This document shows, piece by piece, positions 34,585 through 41,959 of a DNA stretch of 64,000 nucleotides (the first letter of the stretch is position 1; each line of letters begins with the position of its first letter). The notes beneath the pieces were generated by a model that worked only from the letters and a program-made list of their open reading frames with translations, searched no databases and had not been told where the DNA came from. Made by a program: the position numbers and the translations under genes. This stretch comes from Halolamina pelagica (lineage in GTDB: Archaea > Halobacteriota > Halobacteria > Halobacteriales > Haloferacaceae). Location of the stretch: NCBI RefSeq assembly GCF_900115675.1, contig NZ_FOXI01000009.1, positions 1-64,000 of the forward strand, in the 5' to 3' direction.

Positions 34585-35652
34585 ATGCCGACCCTCCGGA
34601 ATGCGACGACGAAACCGGGATGGTTCATTCGTTGGAAGCCCCACCCCGACCATGGTCGTCCGAGCACATACCAGATCACTAACCGAGCACGGCGGCTGCT
34701 GCGAGATATGGGATATCTGGTTCCCAATGAGGGAGACGAGATCGAAATTCCACATAGTCTCTGTCGTCCACTCCGTATCTTAGGTGACCTTCATTTTGAA
34801 AATGAAGAATCCCCGGGTGATGTCGAAATTGACCAAGCCCCGAGTATTCCCACTAATTCTGGTGGGGAGTTACCACCAAAGAAGGAGGTGGAACTTCGTA
34901 AATTCATTAAGAAACATCCCCGGCTAACAGAAGAGAAGGAAGAAGAACTGACTGAAGATCTCAACCGTCTGAATTCAGATGTTGATCTTCAATCAGATTC
35001 GAAATCACCGCCGAGCGATGGACCTGCAGGAGAAGTCAATATTGATCCGGATGACTTCTTCAGTGGTGGAAATGGACTCTCTCCAGAATCTGAGGAAGTA
35101 CTACAAAACAACGAACCAGTAAACGTCGGTGAGGATATCCCTGAGCTGGTTGAAGAAGAAATAGGGCAGATTAGCTATGAGGAATACTACGAATCAATTT
35201 CTGAAGTGTCAGGGCATAAAGAATCACTTCGAGAATTTGATAAACACCCGCGCGATTTCGAGTATATCAGACCAGAAGATGGAGCATTGAGATACGGTAT
35301 TGGTTGGGTTGATCACTATGAGAGTGGAAAATGCTCCTTGTCAGTGTTAGATGGACGACAAGATGCTGATATGGCGGATATAAAATTCAAATTTACAACT
35401 CTGGGAAATTCGGAAATATCACTATTTAAGCATGAGATCCACATTGATGATAGCCAATTCGTGCACTGGTCTGTGACTGCTGATGAGGAGAATATTTCTG
35501 AGGGGCCAACCGACAGCGATGCAGTAAGCGGCGAAGAATTTCATCGGATACTCCACGATCGAAATTGGTTACTGGAGGTTATCGAGGAATTTGTTAGCGG
35601 TCTTGAAAACGTCGAGATTCAAGATCCAGTAGAATGGAAAGGTTTCGACTAA
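34585..35652 (+). CDS. Unknown protein with possible wHTH remnant at its N-terminus
   Basis: The 355-residue protein opens with KPGWFIRWKPHPDHGRPSTYQITNRARRLLRDMGYLVP, which looks like the wing and last helix of a winged helix without its first helices, so the gene may be 5'-truncated or frameshifted. A long acidic linker (about 75-190) leads to a C-terminal domain with beta strands (YGIGWVDHYESGKCSLSVLDGRQDADMADIKFKFTTLG). I do not recognise it. It is AT-rich and flanked by inverted members of the repeat family. Confidence 0.55.
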   Translation: MPTLRNATTKPGWFIRWKPHPDHGRPSTYQITNRARRLLRDMGYLVPNEGDEIEIPHSLCRPLRILGDLHFENEESPGDVEIDQAPSIPTNSGGELPPKKEVELRKFIKKHPRLTEEKEEELTEDLNRLNSDVDLQSDSKSPPSDGPAGEVNIDPDDFFSGGNGLSPESEEVLQNNEPVNVGEDIPELVEEEIGQISYEEYYESISEVSGHKESLREFDKHPRDFEYIRPEDGALRYGIGWVDHYESGKCSLSVLDGRQDADMADIKFKFTTLGNSEISLFKHEIHIDDSQFVHWSVTADEENISEGPTDSDAVSGEEFHRILHDRNWLLEVIEEFVSGLENVEIQDPVEWKGFD

Positions 35653-35728
35653 TTTTGCTACAGTAGACTTGTCTGTTGGACTGATATATAATCTAAGTTT
35701 TGTGTTGGCCGAATAAAATAGAATCGGC

Positions 35729-35820
35729 TGCTAACTACGCACACCTACTGAGTGGCTGTTTCACTCTGAATTAGATGTGAGAATCCCTCTCGTCGTGCAA
35801 AGTCGCTTCGCTAAGTACAA
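35729..35820 (-). repeat. Degenerate right-end repeat
   Basis: On the minus strand it contains TTAGCGAAGCG...ATTCAGAGTGAAACAGCCACTCAGTAGGTGTGCG, related to 31332-31430. It lies between the gene ending at 35652 and the zinc-finger gene at 35826. Confidence 0.45.
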
Positions 35821-35825
35821 AGGAT

Positions 35826-35945
35826 TCAGCTGTCGTTGCGGATTTCATCCCACACATCCCGGCAATCATCGCATAGATAGCCTGTGAAGCCATCAATATC
35901 GTAACGCTCGACATTGGTGGTATCCCCGCACCGTTCACACTTCAT
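35826..35945 (-). CDS. Zinc-finger microprotein (39 aa)
   Basis: The frame from ATG 35945 gives MKCERCGDT...YLCDDCRDVWDE, one treble-clef-like C-x2-C...C-x2-C site. It resembles the larger core-genome protein at 49887-50051 (MKCHYC...LCEQH). It is leaderless and of unknown role. Confidence 0.6.
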   Translation of the reverse strand: MKCERCGDTTNVERYDIDGFTGYLCDDCRDVWDEIRNDS

Positions 35946-36097
35946 AGCCGATCGTCTTCTTTCTCTCGTTATAACATCACGGTTTACTCAACGAGGCTAG
36001 AAGGCAATTTTCTCTTCATACCCGCTCCATATTCAAGATTCACGGCCGATACAGACACCACTACTTTGGACTTGGCAAAGTATAGTACTCCTGTCCT

Positions 36098-36220
36098 GTG
36101 CCTGGATCCGACCCAATACAGTGTCCAGTCTGTGGATGGACTGGACAACAGTCCGAGCTCAAAAAAGCACAGAAAGATCCTACCTGTCCTACTTGCGGTG
36201 AGACGGTGATGATTGAGTAG
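36098..36220 (+). CDS. Zinc-ribbon microprotein (40 aa)
   Basis: The frame from GTG 36098 encodes IQCPVCGWTGQQSELKKAQKDPTCPTCGETVMIE, a two-CPxCG ribbon. It is the paralogue of 2549-2668 at the opposite end of the element; both also start with GTG. Role unknown. Confidence 0.6.
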   Translation: MPGSDPIQCPVCGWTGQQSELKKAQKDPTCPTCGETVMIE

Positions 36221-36310
36221 CTTGCAGGGTCACTGAACTCACCCCACCTCCACGTTCACCCGCTCTGCGGTGTGGTAACTGTACGACATCCTTCGGAAGT
36301 AACCTATTAA

Positions 36311-36961
36311 TCACCGAACAATATACCTTGGTAACCGTTCTTCGTTGAGGTTACTCAAGTCAATACGCTCTTTAGTGAATAAGTCGCCAAATGCCACATC
36401 AAATGTTGCGCGGTCAAAACGGCCCACTTGAAGCGAGGTGATCTTGTGAATGTGCCGTTCTACTCGATCAACCGAATGCCTTCCACCAGGGTGGAAGATT
36501 AGATAAGCACGATAATCATTATCGAACATCGTTTCAAGCCGGCGATGAAGTCCGAGTGCGTTGATCATGTAGTAGACCTCAACAGCGATTTTCAACGGGC
36601 GAGAAATTCGAATGTCCGTAATGACGAAGCTCGGTCGTTCACCAACCCACTTTTCAACATCAATTTCGACTGGAGGTCCTGCAACTTCCTGGATATGGTT
36701 GTAGAGGTCTTTCGCTGTAACTTCCACCGCTAATCGATGCTCCTTAGAGCTGCCATCGGATGCAAAGCAGTCCGAAGACCCGTCCGCGTGACGAAAACAA
36801 CCGAATAAATCGTTACCTCTGTCGTGGTTGTATTTCACCGGTTTACCGCAGATTAGGCAACGAATGTCTCCGATGAGTTGCCGATCCGTTTCGCAGGTTT
36901 CAGGGTGTAGCTCTGTCCCGAGAACAGCCTGTTGGAGAGTGTTACTTTTCGCTACAAGCAT
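36311..36961 (-). CDS. CoiA-like zinc-finger/nuclease-fold protein
   Basis: The 216-residue protein has an N-terminal zinc finger (CLICGKPVKYNHDRGNDLFGCFRH, about 35-58) followed by SSKEHRLAVEVTAKDLYNHIQE and ERPSFVITDIRISRPLKIAVEVYY (about 70-130). The order (zinc finger, helix with E, then D and E on successive strands) resembles competence protein CoiA and related PD-(D/E)XK proteins. The canonical E-x-K lysine is not obvious, so it may be inactive. Likely tied to DNA processing. Confidence 0.5.
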   Translation of the reverse strand: MLVAKSNTLQQAVLGTELHPETCETDRQLIGDIRCLICGKPVKYNHDRGNDLFGCFRHADGSSDCFASDGSSKEHRLAVEVTAKDLYNHIQEVAGPPVEIDVEKWVGERPSFVITDIRISRPLKIAVEVYYMINALGLHRRLETMFDNDYRAYLIFHPGGRHSVDRVERHIHKITSLQVGRFDRATFDVAFGDLFTKERIDLSNLNEERLPRYIVR

Positions 36962-37143
36962 GATTTCCTCGTTCAGGCTGGTCCAGCGAATCGGTTGATA
37001 CGGTACTAGCTACGAGGTCAATTGGCATTGCAGTATGGGCTTGGGAGTGCAGGTAGTTGGTCAATCGCTGATTGAGCCTACGATACTAACTCGCCTTGCC
37101 ACTAGGTGAGGCGGGCTGACTCGCCACAATTACTGGTTTACGG

Positions 37144-37275
37144 CTATTCAGGATGCACTGGTTCTCGGCACTGCGGGCACTCAGCGAAGACGCCGGTTTC
37201 GTATTCGATGAGCAGGAGATCTGTCGGAATGTCGTTCCCGCAGACCGGACAGCTTCCGAGGCTTGTGATCGACAT
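37144..37275 (-). CDS. Zinc-ribbon microprotein (43 aa)
   Basis: The frame from ATG 37275 encodes CPVCGNDIPTDLLLIEYETGVFAECPQCREPVHPE. It is the paralogue of 4833-4985 at the other end of the element. Function unknown. Confidence 0.62.
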   Translation of the reverse strand: MSITSLGSCPVCGNDIPTDLLLIEYETGVFAECPQCREPVHPE

Positions 37276-37357
37276 TAGGGGGAATGGAGCACTGGAGCGT
37301 GTCACACTAGATTCCAGGCTCCAACGGCACTTGGAGAGCTAGCAGCAAAAAGACGGC

Positions 37358-37383
37358 CCAACCACGGTGAAAGTAGTGGTTGG
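37358..37383. terminator. Inverted repeat CCAACCAC...GTGGTTGG
   Basis: Perfect 8-bp arms enclose 10 nt. It lies downstream of the minus-strand gene 37471-37770 and upstream of 37144-37275, so it could be a terminator or an operator. Nothing else is seen in 37276-37470. Confidence 0.35.
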
Positions 37384-37470
37384 TGCTCTTGGTGAAACTC
37401 TCAGCACGTGAACGTTTCAGCAAATGTCCTGAATAGAGTCCCAGCTGACGTATTTGACGCAGTAATCGGA

Positions 37471-37770
37471 CTAATGCCAGACTTCCTCCCCGTGTTTGTC
37501 CCAAGCGTCATCCGGATCTAATCCAGCCTCAATCGCTTCAACGACCCTGTCAACTGTTTCGTTGGTGAACCCCTCTCTTGAATCTCCCTCACCGAGAGAA
37601 ATTTCTTCCCGATGGTAGTCACGGTCGTCAAGAACACCGATTTCCTTCATTACCGCCTTACACCGAGCCCACGTGATTTCACTACCAAGCTCTTCACGGA
37701 TACCGTCTCGGAGTTGAAACGGATTGAGTGGATACCGGTCGTGAAGATTTTTCTCAGAGAACAGATACAC
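37471..37770 (-). CDS. Unknown helical protein
   Basis: The 99-residue protein reads NPFQLRDGIREELGSEITWARCKAVMKEIGVLDDRDYH, which could be a DNA-binding helix pair, then an acidic C-terminus. No family is recognised. A piece of the dispersed repeat (CCGGTAAGTGGGTGTGCGTA, 37770-37789) directly precedes its start. Confidence 0.5.
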   Translation of the reverse strand: MYLFSEKNLHDRYPLNPFQLRDGIREELGSEITWARCKAVMKEIGVLDDRDYHREEISLGEGDSREGFTNETVDRVVEAIEAGLDPDDAWDKHGEEVWH

Positions 37771-37832
37771 CGGTAAGTGGGTGTGCGTATTCTACGAGCT
37801 TCCCTAATCTGAACCCCTGTATAGGCGAGGAT

Positions 37833-37840
37833 ATTTAATA
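37833..37840 (+). promoter_or_regulatory. TATA box of the AlbA_2 gene
   Basis: ATTTAATA within an AT-rich stretch is centred about 26 nt before ATG 37862, consistent with leaderless transcription. Confidence 0.5.
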
Positions 37841-37861
37841 TCAAAGCATAACCATAGCAAT

Positions 37862-39070
37862 ATGATTCCGCCCAGTCTTGACGACCTCTCAGTTGAAGAT
37901 CTCCGACAACTTGTGGAAACAGGGGTACCGGAGAAACAGGAGCTCGAATTCAAACGTCAACTCGATCCACGAAACAAAAGTCACAAAGAAAAATTCCTGG
38001 CCGAAGTCACTTCTTTCGCTAACACTACTGGTGGCGACCTAATTATCGGGATTCCGGATCCTGAAGATGTTGACGAAGAAGACGAAGCCGACCTCTGGTG
38101 GATTACCGACTACGACCGCGACAAATACAAGCTGGATTGGGAAAACTTGATTCGCACTAGTACCGATCCCCGCCTGCGAACTCACGAGATACGGACACTA
38201 CCCAACCCTGATGGAACTGGATTCGTCGCCATCGTTCGTGTCCAGGCCAGTACGGTCTCACCGCACCGCGTTACACTTGGTTCGAAAAAACCGTTCTACG
38301 GACGGAACTCCGCCGGCAAATACCAGTTCGATGCTGGACAACTTCGGGAGAAGTTCATAGAGCAGTATAGTCTCCGCGAAGAGGTAGAAGGCTTTCTGAC
38401 AGATCGAATCGCCAAGATTCGTAGCGGGGATACACCTGCTCCATTCGAACCAGGGCCATGTATGGTACTGCACGCAATCCCGGCGACCGCGTTCAACCTG
38501 CGAGCGGAAATCGACATCAGTTCGAGTGGTAGTAATGCGTCCAATGGATTGCCGCTATTCCACCGGGATAAGGGCGGTCAGACGTATTCACACGCTCGTC
38601 GGAATGTCGATGGGATTGTGAACTCACAGGATATTGGTGACTTCCGCAAGACCTCGGAAGAAGATGAACCCCAGTCAGAATACGTCCAAATATTTAATGA
38701 CGGTCGTATCGAGGCCGTTCACTCATTCCACTTCAGGAGTGAATTTTCCGAAGACGATAAGATCGGTTTCTGGACGCTCTATGAAATCCTCTTTGACCGG
38801 TTACCAGACTATACTGGATTCTTAGCGGAGCGCGATGTTTCTCCACCTATCTTCCTCTATCTGACCTTCGTCGATGCAGAAGGGTTCGTAACCACTTCAG
38901 ATAAGAATCGAGACTCAAAGAAGTTGGATCGAGAGGTTGCTACATTGCCGGTTGTAACTCTAGAATCCTACGAGAGGAATGCGAAGGAGGTGACGAAAGA
39001 GTTCATGCAGCATATCTGGCACGCGTTCGGTGAGCTTGGTGATCCGTTTGATACTTACGAGGAACCATAG
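37862..39070 (+). CDS. AlbA_2/Schlafen-type DNA-binding domain protein
   Basis: The 402-residue protein begins with the AlbA_2 domain: ELEFKRQLDP...HKEKFLAEVTSFANTTGGDLIIGIPD (about 26-65), with the conserved E-F-K, ANT-GG and G(I/V) features. YGRNSAGKYQFDAGQLRE (about 147-164) marks its end. The rest (about 165-402) is unlike typical ATP-dependent helicase partners and is unassigned. Such domains occur in transcription regulators and in some defence proteins with nuclease activity. It is the last gene before attR. Confidence 0.8.
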   Translation: MIPPSLDDLSVEDLRQLVETGVPEKQELEFKRQLDPRNKSHKEKFLAEVTSFANTTGGDLIIGIPDPEDVDEEDEADLWWITDYDRDKYKLDWENLIRTSTDPRLRTHEIRTLPNPDGTGFVAIVRVQASTVSPHRVTLGSKKPFYGRNSAGKYQFDAGQLREKFIEQYSLREEVEGFLTDRIAKIRSGDTPAPFEPGPCMVLHAIPATAFNLRAEIDISSSGSNASNGLPLFHRDKGGQTYSHARRNVDGIVNSQDIGDFRKTSEEDEPQSEYVQIFNDGRIEAVHSFHFRSEFSEDDKIGFWTLYEILFDRLPDYTGFLAERDVSPPIFLYLTFVDAEGFVTTSDKNRDSKKLDREVATLPVVTLESYERNAKEVTKEFMQHIWHAFGELGDPFDTYEEP

Positions 39071-39411
39071 GGGATACCTGTATTAAACGATAGGTAGCTT
39101 GACTGTACTTAGGGATTCGAGTACTAGTCCTATAGTGAGGATTTCAGTAAAGCCAATCAGTAGAACTCGCGCGCGATACTTCGCAGGCCGTTGTAGGAGA
39201 ATGTCAGAGAAAGCTAATACCCGAAATGACCGATTGATTTAGTCACAACCCCCCTTCGTATATCTCAGAAGCCCGGAGAGCGGGTATCCGCGTATAACGT
39301 ATGGTTGAACTCCGAACGAGAATGGCCCTGAGAAATCACGGTGAAATGGCCAAAGCAGCGTTAGAAGGCCTGAATGAAGCAATTCCATCGGCTAACGATC
39401 ATTCAGATTCT
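39071..39411. other. Right end of the element, gene-free
   Basis: No convincing gene is present; a 63-residue frame (39301-39492) reads into the tRNA. It contains GTACTTAGGGATTCGA (39106-39121) and GAGGATTTCAGTAAAGCC (39137-39154), which resemble the right end of the 752-bp unit. Confidence 0.45.
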
Positions 39412-39436
39412 GGATGGGCCCTGGCGGATTTGAACC
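39412..39436. repeat. Right attachment repeat (attR) within the tRNA 3' end
   Basis: Identical over 25 bp to 1010-1034. Twenty-two of the bases are the tRNA acceptor strand, discriminator and T arm; three lie beyond its 3' end. Confidence 0.85.
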
Positions 39437-39528
39437 ACCGATCGCCCGGTGTCCCACAGTGCCGACACGAGTGTATCGACGATCTGATATGAGCCGGGTG
39501 CTCTGAGACCAGACTAAGCTAAGGGCCC
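39415..39528 (-). tRNA. tRNA-Met (CAT), with intron
   Basis: The acceptor stem GGGCCCT (39528-39522) pairs with AGGGCCC (39422-39416), with discriminator A at 39415. The D arm (GCTT...GAGC), anticodon arm CCCGG-CTCATA-A-CCGGG and T arm GGTGG-TTCAAAT-CCGCC all fold. The anticodon loop is interrupted after position 37 by an intron of about 37 nt; 77 nt remain after removal. Haloarchaeal elongator tRNA-Met is known to carry an intron here, so elongator Met is preferred over Ile2. No CCA is encoded. It is the integration target of the element. Confidence 0.85.
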
Positions 39529-39572
39529 CGTCTTTCGGATCGAACCGCGAACCGCTTTAGGCTATCGGTCCG

Positions 39573-40283
39573 TCACAAACTACTCTTCAGTAGTAGAGCC
39601 TCGATAGGTGCCTCCCCGCGTTGGATCACCACGACCTCCTCCCCGGCTTCCTGGAGGTGTGAGATCTTGTCCTCGAACCCATCCTCGTTCGGTCGAGTAC
39701 TATCAGCGTACCCGTCCACCTCGATCCAAAGGTCCTGTTCCGGAAGGTGAAAGTCCGCAATCCACTCCGTGTCTTCGATCGGAGGATGTGGAACGTACTC
39801 GATCTCTCGCTCGAATAGCGCTTTTGCAACACGTTCCTCTTGGGTACTCGCTAACTCCTCTCCTTTCGGGCCCGAACAACTGGTTCCGTGCTTTTCCCCG
39901 GCGGGCACTCCGGCGGCGTTACAGGCATCCCGCCAAGAACCGAACTGTTTCTTTATTACGCTCGTCGGATATACACCGAGATCGTCGTACTGTCGATGCG
40001 TCAAATGTGGCGTTTCAACCGCCATATACGCCCCAGCAAGATCCCTGCACATCCGAGGCTCTTCCGTATTCCCGTACGCAAGTACCTGCGTTTCCTCCAA
40101 TCCAGCGTCCGCTAGAACGTCGAGCCAGTTCCCGTCCGCGTATTTGTAGATCGTCGAAAGAGAAGGAAACCGGTCGTCAGCTGCTGCTTCCGCTGTCGTA
40201 GGGGAGCGGCCGAGTTCTTCGGCGAGATCCTGCGTGACTTCGACCAAAGCCTGATGGGACCACTGGCCGCCGGACGGGGGCAT
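39573..40283 (-). CDS. Homing-endonuclease-repeat protein with Vsr/PD-(D/E)XK-like nuclease domain
   Basis: The 236-residue protein from ATG 40283 has two helical repeats of the homing-endonuclease-associated type (LGRSPTTAEAAADDRFPSLSTIYKYADGNWLDVLADAGL, about 18-56, and the segment ending TSVIKKQFGSWRDACNAAGV near 120). A C-terminal nuclease-like domain follows: EERVAKALFEREIEYVPHPPIEDTEWIADFHLPEQDLWIEVDGY, with D and E-x-D where PD-(D/E)XK/Vsr enzymes have catalytic acids. It lies outside attR, between two tRNA genes. DNA cleavage is inferred. Confidence 0.7.
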   Translation of the reverse strand: MPPSGGQWSHQALVEVTQDLAEELGRSPTTAEAAADDRFPSLSTIYKYADGNWLDVLADAGLEETQVLAYGNTEEPRMCRDLAGAYMAVETPHLTHRQYDDLGVYPTSVIKKQFGSWRDACNAAGVPAGEKHGTSCSGPKGEELASTQEERVAKALFEREIEYVPHPPIEDTEWIADFHLPEQDLWIEVDGYADSTRPNEDGFEDKISHLQEAGEEVVVIQRGEAPIEALLLKSSL

Positions 40284-40351
40284 GTTGGTAGTTCGACTCC
40301 TGATGTGACAAAAGCATCTGGCCGGGACAGACGTACCTTCGAAAGGATCGA

Positions 40352-40424
40352 CGCCGTCGCCAGGGCTCGAACCTGGGACAACCACGTTAACAGCGTGGTG
40401 CTCTACCAGCTGAGCTACGACGGC
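40352..40424 (-). tRNA. tRNA-Asn (GTT)
   Basis: The full cloverleaf is visible: acceptor GCCGTCG/CGACGGC, D arm GCTCAGCTGGTAGAGC, anticodon arm CCACG-CTGTTAA-CGTGG with GTT, T arm CCAGG-TTCGAGC-CCTGG and discriminator G. The length is 73 nt, with no intron and no encoded CCA. Confidence 0.95.
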
Positions 40425-40525
40425 TCATTCCCACGTACCGCGGTTTCACTCATATGGGTTTCGTTTCCCCGCGACACCGCCGACCGACCGACACGGTTTC
40501 CCCGCGTCCCGGAATACGCTCGCGC

Positions 40526-41938
40526 ATGACCGACGACGCCCTCGACGCCGTGCTCGACCGCGTGAGCGAGCGCGTCACGCCCGACGCCGACGAGCGCGAG
40601 CGCCTGCGCGCCGTCACCGCGGAACTGACCGCGCGCGCCGAGGCCGCCATCGACGACCTGCCCGTCGACGCCGACGTGACCCAGGTCGGCTCCAGCGCCC
40701 GCTCGACGTGGCTCGCCGGCGATCGGGACATCGACCTGTTCGTCCGCTTCCCCACCTCGGTCGACCGCGCGGAACTGGAGCGGTACGGCCTCGACGTGGG
40801 CCACGCGGTCCTCCCGGACGGCCACGAGGAGTACGCCGAACACCCCTACGTCAAGGGCGAGCACGACGGGTTCGACGTGGATCTGGTGCCGTGCTACGCC
40901 GTCGACTCCGCACGGGAGATCCGGTCGGCGGTGGACCGGACGCCGTTCCACGACGCGTACCTCCAGGCCCGATACACGCCCGAACTCGCCGCGGGCGCCC
41001 GCCTCTGCAAGCGCTTCATGAAGGGCGTCGGCGTCTACGGGAGCGACCTCCGCACCGAGGGGTTCTCCGGCTACCTGGTCGAACTCCTAACCTTGGAGTA
41101 CGGCGGGTTCGTCCCGCTCGTCGAAGCCGCCGCCGAGTGGCACCCGCCGGTTCAGTTCGATCTGCGCGGGAGCGGGGGGCCGGCCGAGGTCCCGCCCGAG
41201 GAGGCCGAGGCCGCCGCGTTCGACGACCCGCTGGTGGTCATCGACCCCACGGATCCCGACCGCAACGTGGCCGCCGTGCTCTCGACGGCCAACCTCGCGC
41301 GGTTCCAGCACTACTGCCGCGAGCTCCTCGACGGGCCCCGGGAGTCGCTGTTCTTCCCGGAGCCCGCCGACCCGATCGACGCCGATAGCGTCCGCGAGCA
41401 TCTCGACCGACGCGGGACCCACGCGGTCGCGGTGGCCTTCGACACGCCCGACGTGGTCGAGGACCAGCTCTACCCCCAGCTCCGGCGCTCGCTCGGCGGC
41501 GTCACCGACGAACTCGACCGACGGGGGTTCGACACCCTGCGGGCGACGACGTTCGCCGACGGCGTGGGCGAGGACGCCGCCGGGCGGTCGGTACTGTTCG
41601 TGGAAACCGTCGTCGACGAACTTCCCGCAGTCGAACGCCACGAGGGACCGCCAGTCCACGTCGGCGAACACGCGGCCTCGTTCTACGACGCCTACGCCGA
41701 CGATCCGTCGGTGTACGGCCCGTTCGTCGAGGACGATCGCTACGTGGTCGAGCGCGAGCGCGACCACCGCTCGCCCGAGGCGTTCCTCCGGAGCGACGCG
41801 CTGTTCGACGTGGCGCTCGGGACCCACGTCGAGACCGCCCTCGAAGACCAGTACGAGGTGCTCGTCGGCGACGACGTGGCAACCCTCGCTGGGACGTTCG
41901 GCGAGGAGCTCCGGAACTACGTCGAGCCCGAGGTCTGA
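40526..41938 (+). CDS. cca: CCA tRNA nucleotidyltransferase (archaeal class I)
   Basis: The 470-residue protein has the class I nucleotidyltransferase signature QVGSSARSTWLAGDRDIDLFVRFP (about 53-76: GS...R, then D-x-D metal ligands), the later catalytic acid region DGFDVDLVPCY, and the archaeal C-terminal domains. It adds CCA to tRNA 3' ends, needed here because the tRNA genes lack CCA. I used ATG 40526 rather than 40454, as homologous sequence begins at MTDDALDAVLDRV. It lies next to tRNA-Asn in divergent orientation. Confidence 0.95.
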   Translation: MTDDALDAVLDRVSERVTPDADERERLRAVTAELTARAEAAIDDLPVDADVTQVGSSARSTWLAGDRDIDLFVRFPTSVDRAELERYGLDVGHAVLPDGHEEYAEHPYVKGEHDGFDVDLVPCYAVDSAREIRSAVDRTPFHDAYLQARYTPELAAGARLCKRFMKGVGVYGSDLRTEGFSGYLVELLTLEYGGFVPLVEAAAEWHPPVQFDLRGSGGPAEVPPEEAEAAAFDDPLVVIDPTDPDRNVAAVLSTANLARFQHYCRELLDGPRESLFFPEPADPIDADSVREHLDRRGTHAVAVAFDTPDVVEDQLYPQLRRSLGGVTDELDRRGFDTLRATTFADGVGEDAAGRSVLFVETVVDELPAVERHEGPPVHVGEHAASFYDAYADDPSVYGPFVEDDRYVVERERDHRSPEAFLRSDALFDVALGTHVETALEDQYEVLVGDDVATLAGTFGEELRNYVEPEV

Positions 41939-41959
41939 ACCAGTTCGCGCGCTGCCGGC

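Larger units (their letters stand above)
1010..39436. mobile_element. Integrative element of about 38.4 kb in a tRNA(CAT) gene
   Basis: A perfect 25-bp direct repeat, which is the 3' end of the tRNA at 39415-39528 plus three flanking bases, bounds the region at 1010-1034 and 39412-39436. A tyrosine integrase starts 205 bp inside the left repeat. The tRNA stays intact on the right and the element lies on its 3' side, as expected for tRNA-targeted integration in archaea. Inside, the DNA is visibly less GC-rich than the flanks and holds restriction-modification, toxin-antitoxin, recombinase and hypothetical genes. I see no replication protein, capsid, terminase or conjugation gene, so it is better called an integrative (defence) element than a provirus. 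Mobility today is unproven. Confidence 0.8.

Noticed and set aside
1010-39436. Integrated virus or conjugative plasmid
   Set aside because: I found no capsid, terminase, polymerase, replication initiator or type IV secretion genes among the readable frames.
39301-39492. 63-codon plus-strand frame at the right border
   Set aside because: Half of it is the antisense of the tRNA gene and it has no familiar pattern.
39415-39528. tRNA-Ile2 with modified CAT anticodon
   Set aside because: It cannot be fully excluded, but the intron at position 37/38 matches what is known for haloarchaeal elongator tRNA-Met.
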